Position numbers and translations under genes: made by a program. Positions 1 to 5,994 of a stretch of DNA of 5,994 nt are shown piece by piece. The number at the start of each line of letters is the position of its first letter. Position 1 is the stretch's first letter. This stretch comes from Hyphomicrobiales bacterium (GTDB taxonomy: Bacteria; Pseudomonadota; Alphaproteobacteria; Rhizobiales; Aestuariivirgaceae): the NCBI GenBank assembly GCA_025356765.1, contig JANXRO010000218.1:1-5994 (forward strand), read 5' to 3'. The notes below the pieces were generated by a model. That model saw nothing but the letters and a program-made list of their open reading frames with translations, searched no databases and was not told the origin of the DNA.

Positions 1-1
1 T

Positions 2-127
2 GGTGTCGGTATTGCATTGGGATTGGGTTTGGCCAGGCTTGCTGCGGGTTATTCCCGACAGATCATTCAGATTGGTGGCGGCGCAATGACGTTTGCTGGA
101 CTTGGCATTCTGACTGGCTATTTATAA
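2..127 (+). CDS. C-terminal end of a HupE/UreJ-like membrane protein (partial, 5' end outside window)
   Basis: Reading from base 2 gives 41 codons without a stop, ending in TAA at 125-127. The peptide is rich in Gly, Ala and Leu, with a hydrophobic stretch beginning GVGIALGLGLARLAAGY, a short polar turn (SRQ), and a second hydrophobic stretch (GGGAMTFAGLGILTGYL) that reaches the C-terminus. Two closely spaced helices with small residues, the second ending the protein, resemble the C-terminus of HupE/UreJ family proteins, which are small integral membrane proteins linked to nickel supply for hydrogenase or urease. That assignment rests on remembered family appearance only; another small polytopic permease is possible. 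A hairpin terminator follows 36 bp after the stop, so this is probably the last gene of its own transcription unit and not part of the kdp operon. Confidence 0.55.
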   Translation, partial: GVGIALGLGLARLAAGYSRQIIQIGGGAMTFAGLGILTGYL

Positions 128-136
128 GCGAAAAAT

Positions 137-170
137 AAAAGGGAAATAAAAAAGGGAAATAAAAAAAGGG
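137..170. repeat. A-rich 13-bp tandem repeat next to the terminator
   Basis: The unit AAAAGGGAAATAA occurs perfectly at 137-149 and 150-162. A truncated third copy with one extra A (163-170) forms the left arm of the terminator hairpin. A degenerate copy (9 of 13 matches) can be laid over 124-136, covering the stop codon of the upstream gene. It looks like replication slippage that copied the left terminator arm. Each GGG could in principle pair with the CCC at 185-187. Confidence 0.6.
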
Positions 171-192
171 CGGATCAACACCGTCCCTTTTT
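163..192. terminator. Bidirectional rho-independent terminator
   Basis: The left arm AAAAAGGGCGG (163-173) pairs with the right arm CCGTCCCTTTTT (181-192), with one unpaired T at 184 and a 7-base loop (174-180). The right arm ends in a T-run and the left arm begins with an A-run, so the hairpin carries a U-tract when transcribed in either direction. It lies between the + strand gene ending at 127 and the - strand reading frame ending at 224, which is where a shared terminator for convergent units would be expected. Confidence 0.75.
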
Positions 193-223
193 AATAATTA
201 ACAATTTCAATTGAGCCCTTGCC

Positions 224-619
224 TCATAACGTTACACGAAGTAGCTCTTGGCCGAGGAAGTCTGTTTTGCTTGAAACGCCCGGCAGAGCAAAGAAATATC
301 CGCCACCAAAAGGCTTGATATATTCTTCGAGCGGCTCACCAGACAAACGCTGCTGCACAGCAATGAAGCCGTTGTCGAGATCTGCTTGATAGCAGATGAA
401 AAGAAGACCGGTGACCGCCGTTTCGGGCGATGTGGCAAAATCGGGTTCATCAAATTCATGGGTCTTGCCCAAAGGCGTTATCGAACTGGGGCAGCAGACC
501 CTTGCGCCATCCTCCTCGTCTGCGATCCAACCTCGTCGACACAAAGAGAAAAGTAACGGCAACAAAATGCGTCTGCCCAACTTTATGGATTCCTTATGTG
601 TAGCATAGCAATTCCGCAT
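224..619 (-). pseudogene. C-terminal remnant of a DyP-type heme peroxidase
   Basis: The - strand frame encodes 131 residues. Residues about 70-127 read like the C-terminal end of DyP-type/EfeB-like peroxidases: GLLFICYQADLDNGFIAVQQ, then EPLEEYIKPFGGGYFFALPG, then DFLGQELL. A short RRGW at 28-31 recalls the family's 'LRRG' segment. Whole DyP enzymes are about 300-450 residues. The distal GxxDG motif, the proximal heme His and the distal Arg lie earlier in the protein and are absent here. An in-frame TAA (626-628 on the + strand) stops the frame just before the ATG, and the DNA beyond it belongs to the kdp control region and small genes. Residues 1-27 and 32-66 match nothing I recognise and may be drifted or non-coding. 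The ATG overlaps putative operator repeats, and no good ribosome site precedes it. I infer a non-functional fragment; a short expressed protein is not excluded. Confidence 0.65.
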
Positions 620-631
620 GGCAACCTTATG
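581..631 (+). promoter_or_regulatory. Phased direct repeats, putative KdpE operator
   Basis: Two 7-4-7 direct-repeat pairs are visible: CTTTATG-GATT-CCTTATG at 581-598 and CCGCATG-GCAA-CCTTATG at 614-631. Corresponding half-sites are exactly 33 bp apart, so all four half-sites lie on an 11-bp phase on one helix face. OmpR/PhoB-class response regulators, to which KdpE belongs, bind tandem half-sites with about this geometry. The last half-site ends 46 bp before the first kdp-linked start codon, a natural place for an activator. The sequence is not the E. coli KdpE site as I remember it, so naming KdpE is inference from position and geometry. Confidence 0.45.
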
Positions 632-644
632 CCGTGCAGCGCAT

Positions 645-650
645 CATATT
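645..650 (+). promoter_or_regulatory. Candidate -10 element of the kdp promoter
   Basis: CATATT matches TATAAT at 4 of 6 positions and lies 13 bp downstream of the last putative operator half-site. The bases 17 bp further upstream (622-627, CAACCT) do not resemble a -35 box. A weak core promoter needing an activator bound over the -35 region would look like this. A start near 657 would leave a leader of about 20 nt. This is a guess from spacing and one weak hexamer. Confidence 0.25.
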
Positions 651-677
651 GAATGAGTTTTCCAATTGGAGCCATTC

Positions 678-761
678 ATGTTTGACCTAATCTTTCTAGT
701 CCTCGGCGTCGGTTTGTTTTTTCTGGCTGCTGCCTATGTTCACTTTTGCGATCAGTTGTGA
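678..761 (+). CDS. Uncharacterised 27-residue membrane microprotein, first gene of the kdp operon
   Basis: The ATG at 678 is preceded by GGAG (668-671) with 6-bp spacing, and the frame ends in TGA at 759-761. The product is MFDLIFLVLGVGLFFLAAAY followed by VHFCDQL. It is one hydrophobic helix (about residues 4-20) with an acidic residue near the N-terminus and a short polar tail containing Cys24-Asp25. The stop codon forms part of the kdpF ribosome site (TGAGG), leaving a 7-bp gap, so translation of the two is probably coupled. I recall similar short single-helix frames with a Cys-Asp/Glu near the C-terminus ahead of kdpF in other proteobacteria, usually unannotated; this was not checked. It has the size and shape of KdpF but lacks the Pro-Glu-Lys/Arg ending, so it is not simply a second kdpF. 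Its role is unknown; an accessory subunit or regulatory peptide of the Kdp complex is possible. Confidence 0.7.
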   Translation: MFDLIFLVLGVGLFFLAAAYVHFCDQL

Positions 762-768
762 GGCGATC

Positions 769-855
769 ATGGCAGAAGCATTCATCGGCCTCATCGTGGC
801 AATCGGCCTTGGGGCCTATCTGGTTCACGCCCTGCTGCATCCCGAGAAATATTAA
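769..855 (+). CDS. kdpF: Potassium-transporting ATPase subunit F
   Basis: This 28-residue protein starts at an ATG preceded by GAGG (760-763), which overlaps the stop of the microprotein gene. The sequence MAEAFIGLIVAIGLGAYLVH then ALLHPEKY is one membrane helix (about residues 5-23) ending in HPEKY. That is the usual KdpF pattern of a helix with Y-L-x-x-A-L-L followed by (R)PE(K/R)(F/Y). KdpF is a single-span lipid-like peptide that stabilises the KdpFABC complex; in E. coli it is 29 residues, and it is not strictly essential there. It lies 26 bp upstream of kdpA, its normal partner. The usual Arg before the Pro-Glu is His24 here, a mild change. Gene finders often miss this frame because of its size, but position and motif make the identification firm. 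Confidence 0.88.
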   Translation: MAEAFIGLIVAIGLGAYLVHALLHPEKY

Positions 856-881
856 TTCAACAATTCAATAAAGGTGACGCC

Positions 882-2588
882 ATGACATTTGTCGGTTGGT
901 CTCAAATCGTAATTTTGCTCACACTGGTAACACTGGGTTCCTTAGTTTTGGGCAAGTACATGGCCGCAGTTTTTACGAACAAGCCAACGGTGTTGGCACC
1001 GATCGTCGGGCCATTGGAGCGCAGCATCAACAGGTTGGCCGGAGTTTCACTCGATGGACAAAGCTGGCAAGCCTATGCGCTTGCCATGCTCGCCTTCAAT
1101 GCTGTGGGTTTTGTTGTTCTTTATGGTCTTATGCGTTTGCAGGGCATCTTGCCTTTAAACCCACAAGGCTTTGCCGCTGTTTCTGAAGCGTTGTCGTTCA
1201 ATACTGCGATGAGCTTTGTCACCAACACCAACTGGCAGGCCTATGCTGGTGAATCCACAATGAGCCATTTTGTGCAAATGGCAGGCTTTACTGTTCACAA
1301 CTTTTTGTCTGCGGCCACGGGCATTGCCCTTGCTGTCGCTTTCACCCGTGCCTTCGCACGAAGTTCCGCTTCCACAATTGGTAATTTCTGGGATGATTTG
1401 GTGAAGTCCACGCTCTACGTTTTGTTGCCTTTGTCTATCATTGTGGCGCTGGCCTACATGGCCTTGGGTATTCCGCAAACGTTGCAGGGGTCTGTTGTTG
1501 CAACCACTCTCGAAGGTGTGCAGCAAACAATTTCCTTTGGGCCTATCGCCAGCCAAGAAGCCATCAAACAACTGGGCACCAATGGCGGTGGTTTCTTGAA
1601 CGCAAACTCTGCGCATCCCTTCGAAAACCCCTCGGCGTGGTCAAATTATCTTTCGATTTTTGCCATGCTTGTGGTGTCTGGCGCTATGCCCTTCATGTTT
1701 GGGAACATGGTGGGCGATAAACGCCAAGGCCGCGCTTTGTTTATCACCATGGGCATATTTATTGTGGTCGGTACGGGCCTTGTTTATTGGGCGGAAACCG
1801 CAGGCAATCCGATCATCCAAGCCTTGGGCGTTGATCCATCATTGGGTAATATGGAAGGCAAGGAACTTCGTTTCGGACAGGCCATGTCGGCACTCTTTGT
1901 GGTGGCCACCACCGGGCTTTCCTGCGGTGCGGTTAACGCGATGCATTCTTCGCTCACACCTTTGGGCGGTCTGGTCCCGCTGTTTATGATTCAACTGGGT
2001 GAAGTTCTCCCTGGTGGAGTTGGCTCTGGGCTTTACGGTATTCTGGTGATTGCTGTGCTGACTGTGTTCATCGCAGGCCTGATGGTGGGGCGCACACCGG
2101 ATTACTTGGGCAAGAAAATTGAAGCCAAGGAGATGAAACTTGCGATGTTGGCGCTGCTGATATTGCCACTGGTTATCTTGGGCTTCAGCGCAGTTTCGGC
2201 CATGCTTCCCGCCGCGCTTAGCAGCCTTGCCAATGCTGGCCCCCACGGCCTGACAGAAATTCTCTATGCCTATTCATCTGCCGCGGGCAACAATGGTTCG
2301 GCCTTTGCTGGTCTTAACGCCAACACCGATTGGTATAATGTCACACTCGGCATTTCGATGTTCCTTGGGCGCTTTGCCTATATCGTGCCGATGTTGGCAA
2401 TTGCTGGATCTCTTGCGGCCAAAACTAAAGTTCCTGCATCGTCCGGCAGTTTTCCAACCCACGGCACAATGTTTATTGCGCTGTTGACTGGCGTCATCTT
2501 GATCCTTGGCGGTTTGCAATATTTCCCATCGCTCGCATTGAGCCCCATCGTTGAACATTTCCAGATGCTCGGCGGCCAAACATTTTAA
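882..2588 (+). CDS. kdpA: Potassium-transporting ATPase, K+-binding channel-like subunit A
   Basis: KdpA (568 residues; E. coli about 557) is the polytopic inner-membrane subunit that selects and binds K+. It belongs to the superfamily of K+ transporters with four pore-loop repeats, and all four loops are visible: TNTNWQAYAGE (114-124), LGTNGGGFLNANSAHPFENP (231-250), TTGLSCGAVNAMHSSLTPLG (343-362) and SSAAGNNGSAFAGL (465-478). Gln119 appears to match E. coli Gln116, whose change lowers K+ affinity. The conserved GRTPDYLGKKIE follows at 403-414. About ten hydrophobic helices run from residue 7 to the C-terminus. The start is supported by AAGGTG (871-876) 5 bp before the ATG and by MTFVGWSQIV leading directly into helix 1. 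The gene ends 12 bp before kdpB. One oddity is Ser356 in 'MHSS', where I expect 'MHDS'. No frameshift or truncation is seen. Confidence 0.97.
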   Translation: MTFVGWSQIVILLTLVTLGSLVLGKYMAAVFTNKPTVLAPIVGPLERSINRLAGVSLDGQSWQAYALAMLAFNAVGFVVLYGLMRLQGILPLNPQGFAAVSEALSFNTAMSFVTNTNWQAYAGESTMSHFVQMAGFTVHNFLSAATGIALAVAFTRAFARSSASTIGNFWDDLVKSTLYVLLPLSIIVALAYMALGIPQTLQGSVVATTLEGVQQTISFGPIASQEAIKQLGTNGGGFLNANSAHPFENPSAWSNYLSIFAMLVVSGAMPFMFGNMVGDKRQGRALFITMGIFIVVGTGLVYWAETAGNPIIQALGVDPSLGNMEGKELRFGQAMSALFVVATTGLSCGAVNAMHSSLTPLGGLVPLFMIQLGEVLPGGVGSGLYGILVIAVLTVFIAGLMVGRTPDYLGKKIEAKEMKLAMLALLILPLVILGFSAVSAMLPAALSSLANAGPHGLTEILYAYSSAAGNNGSAFAGLNANTDWYNVTLGISMFLGRFAYIVPMLAIAGSLAAKTKVPASSGSFPTHGTMFIALLTGVILILGGLQYFPSLALSPIVEHFQMLGGQTF

Positions 2589-2600
2589 TCGGAGTCAAAC

Positions 2601-4655
2601 ATGACACACGAAACAACTGCTCCCGCACTTTTCAATGGTGCGATACTTTTCCAAGCCATCAAAGATGCTTTGGCCAAACTCAATCCAAAAACATTAGCGC
2701 GCAACCCAGTGATTTTTGTCACTGAAGTTGTGGCCGCATTGGTGACTGCATTTTGGTTGCGGGATCTTTTTGGCCAGACTGGTACAGCATGGTTTTCAGG
2801 GCAGATCGCCGCGTGGCTGTGGTTCACAGTTTTATTTGCCAACTTTGCCGAAGCCGTCGCCGAAGGAAGAGGCAAGGCCCAAGCAGAAGCCTTACGGCGC
2901 ACGCGCACTGATACCATGGCCAAACGCCTCATCATTCCTGAAAGCAATGACCGTGTTTTCAGCATGGTTTCGGCATCAAAGCTGTATCCCGGTGATCTTG
3001 TATTGGTTGAGACTGGTGACGTCATTCCAGCCGACGGTGAAATTGTTGAGGGCATTGCATCCGTCAACGAATCCGCAATCACCGGAGAGTCAGCACCCGT
3101 CATCCGCGAGTCTGGTGGAGATCGTTCTGCTGTCACAGGCGGCACCACAGTTTTGTCAGATTTGATCAAAGTGAAAATTACGGCGGCCCCGGGCAACACA
3201 TTTATCGACCGCATGATTGCATTGGTTGAAGGGGCAGAGCGCAAGAAGACACCCAATGAACTAGCACTTTCCATCTTGCTGGCAGGCCTTACGCTTATAT
3301 TCTTGATTGCCGTTGTAACCCTTTGGGGTTTGGCTGGCTATTCTGGAACTACGCTTTCGATCACCGTTCTTGTGGCCCTTCTCGTCACACTTATTCCAAC
3401 AACAATTGGAGGATTGCTTTCTGCAATAGGCATTGCGGGAATGGATCGCCTCATCCGCTTCAATGTGATTGCTACGTCGGGCCGTGCAGTCGAGGCCGCT
3501 GGCGATGTGGACACGCTGTTGCTCGACAAGACTGGAACAATTACTTATGGCAATCGCCTTGCAACCGCCTTCATTCCTGTTTCAGGCGTTACTGAAAAGC
3601 AACTTGCAGAAGCGATTTTGATGGCATCACTTTCTGATGAAACGCCCGAAGGTCGATCAATTGTGGCGCTCTGCAAGGGAAGCCATGGCTTGGTAGAACC
3701 CGGCATGGCTGGAAAGAATTCAGAGATCATTGCATTTTCAGCATCCACGCGAATTTCAGGAATTGATTTTGCCACACGCAAAATTCGCAAAGGTGCGGTT
3801 GATGCCATTCTCAAATATGCTGGGCTTGACGCAAAAAATGCGCCATCCGAATTTATGCAAACTGTAGAGCGCATCTCACGCACTGGCGGCACACCCCTTG
3901 GTGTGGCCGAAAATGGAACGTTGCTGGGCGTCATTCATTTAAAAGACGTGGTGAAACCAGACATCAAAGAACGGTTCAATGCTCTGCGCGCCATGGGCAT
4001 TCGCACTGTCATGGTCACCGGTGATAACCCGATTACGGCTGCAACGATTGCGTCGGAAGCCGGCGTTGACGACTTCATTGCCGAGGCCACACCGGAAGAT
4101 AAACTCGCCTATATCCGCGAGGAACAAAAATCTGGCCGCATGATTGCGATGTGTGGTGATGGCACCAATGATGCGCCAGCACTTGCCCAAGCCGATGTTG
4201 GCGTTGCCATGCAATCTGGCACCCAAGCGGCGCGCGAAGCTGGCAACATGGTTGATCTTGATTCCAACCCCACCAAACTGATTGAAATTGTGGAGATTGG
4301 GAAGCAATTGTTGATGACGCGAGGTTCTCTCACCACGTTTTCAATTGCCAATGATGTTGCTAAATATTTTGCCATCATTCCTGCTTTGTTTGTAGCAACA
4401 TATCCTCAGCTCAACGCATTGAATGTGATGCACTTGGCCTCGCCGCAGAGCGCCATTCTTTCGGCAATTATTTTCAATGCTTTAATCATCATTGCGCTCA
4501 TCCCCTTGGCGTTGAAAGGCATCTCCTATCGCCCTGTTGGTGCATCAGCGCTGCTTCGTCGCAATCTACTGATATATGGCTTGGGCGGGCTGGTGGTTCC
4601 GTTCATCGGCATCAAGGCTATCGATCTTATCGTTGCCAGTTTACATTTGGCATAA
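2601..4655 (+). CDS. kdpB: Potassium-transporting P-type ATPase, catalytic subunit B
   Basis: KdpB hydrolyses ATP to drive K+ import through KdpA and is a P1A-type ATPase of the inner membrane. Its 684 residues fit the family (E. coli 682). Helices M1-M2 lie at about 36-84. The actuator domain has TGES at 161-164. Helices M3-M4 (about 222-277) include the IPTTIGG segment at 265-271. The phosphorylation site is DKTGT with Asp309. The nucleotide domain shows Phe379 and Lys397 (in RKGA), matching the ATP-contact Phe and Lys of E. coli KdpB. TGDN (473-476) and GDGTNDAPAL (519-528) complete the P domain. Asp585 and Lys588 in DVAKYF match the charged pair that couples hydrolysis to transport, and the last helices end at about 680. 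Ser164 in TGES is the residue whose phosphorylation inhibits the E. coli pump, so that control may be kept. GGAG at 2591-2594, 6 bp ahead, supports the ATG. The gene ends 10 bp before kdpC. All key residues checked are intact. Confidence 0.98.
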   Translation: MTHETTAPALFNGAILFQAIKDALAKLNPKTLARNPVIFVTEVVAALVTAFWLRDLFGQTGTAWFSGQIAAWLWFTVLFANFAEAVAEGRGKAQAEALRRTRTDTMAKRLIIPESNDRVFSMVSASKLYPGDLVLVETGDVIPADGEIVEGIASVNESAITGESAPVIRESGGDRSAVTGGTTVLSDLIKVKITAAPGNTFIDRMIALVEGAERKKTPNELALSILLAGLTLIFLIAVVTLWGLAGYSGTTLSITVLVALLVTLIPTTIGGLLSAIGIAGMDRLIRFNVIATSGRAVEAAGDVDTLLLDKTGTITYGNRLATAFIPVSGVTEKQLAEAILMASLSDETPEGRSIVALCKGSHGLVEPGMAGKNSEIIAFSASTRISGIDFATRKIRKGAVDAILKYAGLDAKNAPSEFMQTVERISRTGGTPLGVAENGTLLGVIHLKDVVKPDIKERFNALRAMGIRTVMVTGDNPITAATIASEAGVDDFIAEATPEDKLAYIREEQKSGRMIAMCGDGTNDAPALAQADVGVAMQSGTQAAREAGNMVDLDSNPTKLIEIVEIGKQLLMTRGSLTTFSIANDVAKYFAIIPALFVATYPQLNALNVMHLASPQSAILSAIIFNALIIIALIPLALKGISYRPVGASALLRRNLLIYGLGGLVVPFIGIKAIDLIVASLHLA

Positions 4656-4665
4656 GGAGAATTTC

Positions 4666-5241
4666 ATGTTGTCTTATCTTCGTCCGGCATTTTTAATGCT
4701 CATCATTATGACGCTTTTAACAGGCCTTGCTTACCCGCTTGCAATTACGGGCATTGGTCAACTGGCCTTCTCCAACCAAGCCAACGGCAGCGCCATAGCT
4801 CTTAATAACAAAGTGGTTGGATCAGAACTGATTGGTCAGGCTTGGTCATCTGATAAATATTTCTGGGGCAGGCCCTCTGCTGCTGGCAAAGGCTATGACG
4901 CGGCCGCATCATCAGGTTCTAATTTGGGGCCAACTTCCAAAGCCCTGATGGAGCGCATTATGGCAGATGTCAAAAAGTTGAACCCATCAAACGGAGCCAA
5001 TCCCTTGCCAGCTGATGCTGTAACCGCGTCTGCCAGCGGACTTGATCCTCACATCTCACCCGCATTTGCACTTTTGCAGATTGCCCGCATTGCCAAATCT
5101 CGCGGCATTGCTGAACCACAACTTAGCGCACTTGTTGCAACCCATATCGAAAATCCAGTGTTGGGAATTTTTGGTGAACCCCGCATCAATGTTTTATTGC
5201 TCAATTTGGCACTGGATGGTTTAACCTCACCCAATGGCTGA
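4666..5241 (+). CDS. kdpC: Potassium-transporting ATPase subunit C
   Basis: KdpC (191 residues; E. coli 190) is a single-span subunit with a large periplasmic domain that stabilises the KdpFABC complex and is thought to raise its ATP affinity. The membrane helix covers about residues 8-35 (FLMLIIMTLLTGLAYPLAIT). The soluble part carries family motifs: WSSDKYFWGRPSA (60-72), SGLDPHISPAFA (124-135) and GEPRINVLLLNLALD (170-184). The frame is open upstream to an ATG at 4576, but that would place 30 residues inside kdpB. The ATG at 4666 has a strong AAGGAGA site (4654-4660) overlapping the kdpB stop, 5 bp ahead, and gives the normal family length and the usual short N-terminus before the helix. 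The 3' end overlaps the kdpD start by 8 bp. Confidence 0.96.
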   Translation: MLSYLRPAFLMLIIMTLLTGLAYPLAITGIGQLAFSNQANGSAIALNNKVVGSELIGQAWSSDKYFWGRPSAAGKGYDAAASSGSNLGPTSKALMERIMADVKKLNPSNGANPLPADAVTASASGLDPHISPAFALLQIARIAKSRGIAEPQLSALVATHIENPVLGIFGEPRINVLLLNLALDGLTSPNG

Positions 5242-5994
5242 AATCGGCGATAAGCGTCCGTCTGCGGACGTATTTCTCGGGCTTGCTGCAAATGAAAAGC
5301 GCGGCAAGCTTAAGATATTTATCGGAGCATCACCTGGTGTTGGAAAAACCTATGCTATGCTATCGGGTGCCCACCGCGTAAAAAAAGAAGGGCGAGATGT
5401 GATCGTCGGCGTGGTTGAAACTCATGGCCGCTTAGAAACCGCAGCACTGCTTGATGGCCTTGAAGTGTTGGCCCGCAAAGCCATCACTTATCGTGGTCAT
5501 GCCTTGATGGAATTTGATTTGGATGCGGCTCTTGCTCGCAAACCAGATTTGATCATTGTTGACGAACTGGCCCACAGCAACGCGCCGGGTTCGCGCCACC
5601 CGAAACGCTATCAAGATGTTGATGAATTGCTCAGCGCGGGGATCAATGTTTGGACCGCGTTAAATATCCAACACATAGAAAGCCTTTCAGATGTTGTAGC
5701 CACCATCACCGGCGTTAAAGTGCGTGAACTTGTGCCCGACACGATGATTGAAAATGCCGCTGATGTTGTGATGGTGGATATTACACCCGATGAATTGATC
5801 CAGCGTCTCAAAGAAGGCAAAGTTTATCTTCCCGAAAATGCCACGCGGGCGGCCAACAACTTTTTACAAGTTGGCAATCTTACCGCCTTGCGTGAACTTG
5901 CCTTGCGCAGAACGGCCCAACGTGTTGACGAGCAGATGGTGGACTATCTGCGCCAGCATGCCATCGAAGGGCCCTGGCCCACAGCTGATCGGAT
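5234..5994 (+). CDS. kdpD: Osmosensitive K+ sensor histidine kinase KdpD, N-terminal part (3' end outside window)
   Basis: An open frame of 253 codons runs from the ATG at 5234 to the window edge with no stop. This is the N-terminal KdpD domain, a cytoplasmic ATP-binding module that modulates the kinase. It has a Walker A GASPGVGKT (31-39), GVVETHGR (59-66), a Walker B-like PDLIIVDELAH (104-114), HPKRYQDVDELL (122-133), WTALNIQHIESLSDVV (140-155) and KVYLPENATRAANNFLQVGN, then RELALRRTAQRVDEQM, which closes the domain. The final WPTADR leads toward the expected universal-stress-protein-like domain. The four membrane helices, GAF-like region and histidine kinase core would lie beyond the window, as would kdpE. 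The start lies 8 bp inside kdpC, with only a weak upstream GGATGG, so translation is probably coupled to kdpC termination. Whole KdpD is about 900 residues; phosphorelay to KdpE would activate this same operon. Confidence 0.96.
   Translation, partial: MAEIGDKRPSADVFLGLAANEKRGKLKIFIGASPGVGKTYAMLSGAHRVKKEGRDVIVGVVETHGRLETAALLDGLEVLARKAITYRGHALMEFDLDAALARKPDLIIVDELAHSNAPGSRHPKRYQDVDELLSAGINVWTALNIQHIESLSDVVATITGVKVRELVPDTMIENAADVVMVDITPDELIQRLKEGKVYLPENATRAANNFLQVGNLTALRELALRRTAQRVDEQMVDYLRQHAIEGPWPTADR

Noticed and set aside
232..459. 75-residue - strand frame within the DyP remnant
   Set aside because: It is a shifted-frame shadow; the DyP-like residues are in the other frame of the same strand.
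396..608. 70-residue + strand reading frame
   Set aside because: It lies opposite the DyP-like frame and is low-complexity; no recognisable protein and no ribosome site.
620..677. Riboswitch for K+ or c-di-AMP (ydaO/kimA-like) upstream of kdp
   Set aside because: The leader from any plausible start is only tens of bases, too short for such an aptamer, and no conserved core is visible.
856..881. ATTCAA repeat between kdpF and kdpA
   Set aside because: Short and A/T-rich, within a 26-bp gap; likely chance and simple leader sequence before the kdpA ribosome site.
1155..1616. 153-residue - strand frame opposite kdpA
   Set aside because: Antisense shadow of kdpA pore loops; composition not protein-like.
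2585..3274. 229-residue - strand frame opposite kdpB
   Set aside because: It is Ser/Thr/Ala-rich antisense of a clearly conserved kdpB region with all ATPase motifs; no independent support.
4576..4665. Upstream extension of the kdpC frame to an ATG at 4576
   Set aside because: It would lie inside the kdpB 3' end, lacks a ribosome site, and adds 30 residues not expected in KdpC; the ATG at 4666 has AAGGAGA and gives the normal length.
5432..5820. Two short - strand frames (5432-5614 and 5611-5820)
   Set aside because: Both are opposite the conserved KdpD N-terminal domain, which is itself open to the window edge.

Overview
The window is dominated by a conventional high-affinity K+ uptake locus of the Kdp type on the + strand: a 27-codon microprotein gene, then kdpF, kdpA, kdpB, kdpC and the 5' part of kdpD, which runs off the right edge. 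The DNA has roughly even base composition (judged by eye). The protein sequences look proteobacterial, most likely alphaproteobacterial of the rhizobial/Hyphomicrobiales type. This placement is an impression from KdpA, KdpD and the flanking HupE/UreJ-like tail, not a computed result.

Layout. Positions 2-127 hold the last 41 codons of a + strand membrane protein resembling the HupE/UreJ family. An A-rich tandem repeat (137-170) and a hairpin with an A-tract on one side and a T-tract on the other (163-192) follow; the hairpin looks like a bidirectional terminator between convergent genes. On the - strand, 224-619 encodes only the C-terminal end of a DyP-type (EfeB-like) heme peroxidase. The heme-binding part is missing, so this is read as a decayed remnant. 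Its apparent 5' end runs into the kdp control region. Positions 581-631 contain two tandem 7-4-7 direct repeats, spaced 33 bp apart, that have the form of an OmpR/PhoB-class response-regulator site and are proposed here as the KdpE operator.

The Kdp genes are tightly packed: gaps of 7 bp (microprotein to kdpF), 26 bp (kdpF to kdpA), 12 bp (kdpA to kdpB) and 10 bp (kdpB to kdpC), then an 8-bp overlap of kdpC with kdpD. All point to one transcript. KdpA is the K+-selective channel-like subunit, KdpB the P-type ATPase that energises it, KdpC and KdpF the accessory single-span subunits, and KdpD the sensor kinase that would switch the operon on through KdpE, presumably encoded just beyond the window. 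All catalytic motifs checked in KdpA and KdpB are present and the subunit lengths are normal, so the pump should be functional.

No wholly new system is visible. The points that merit a second look are the uncharacterised microprotein ahead of kdpF, the phased direct repeats upstream, the peroxidase remnant at the junction, and a Ser in the third KdpA filter region where Asp is expected.
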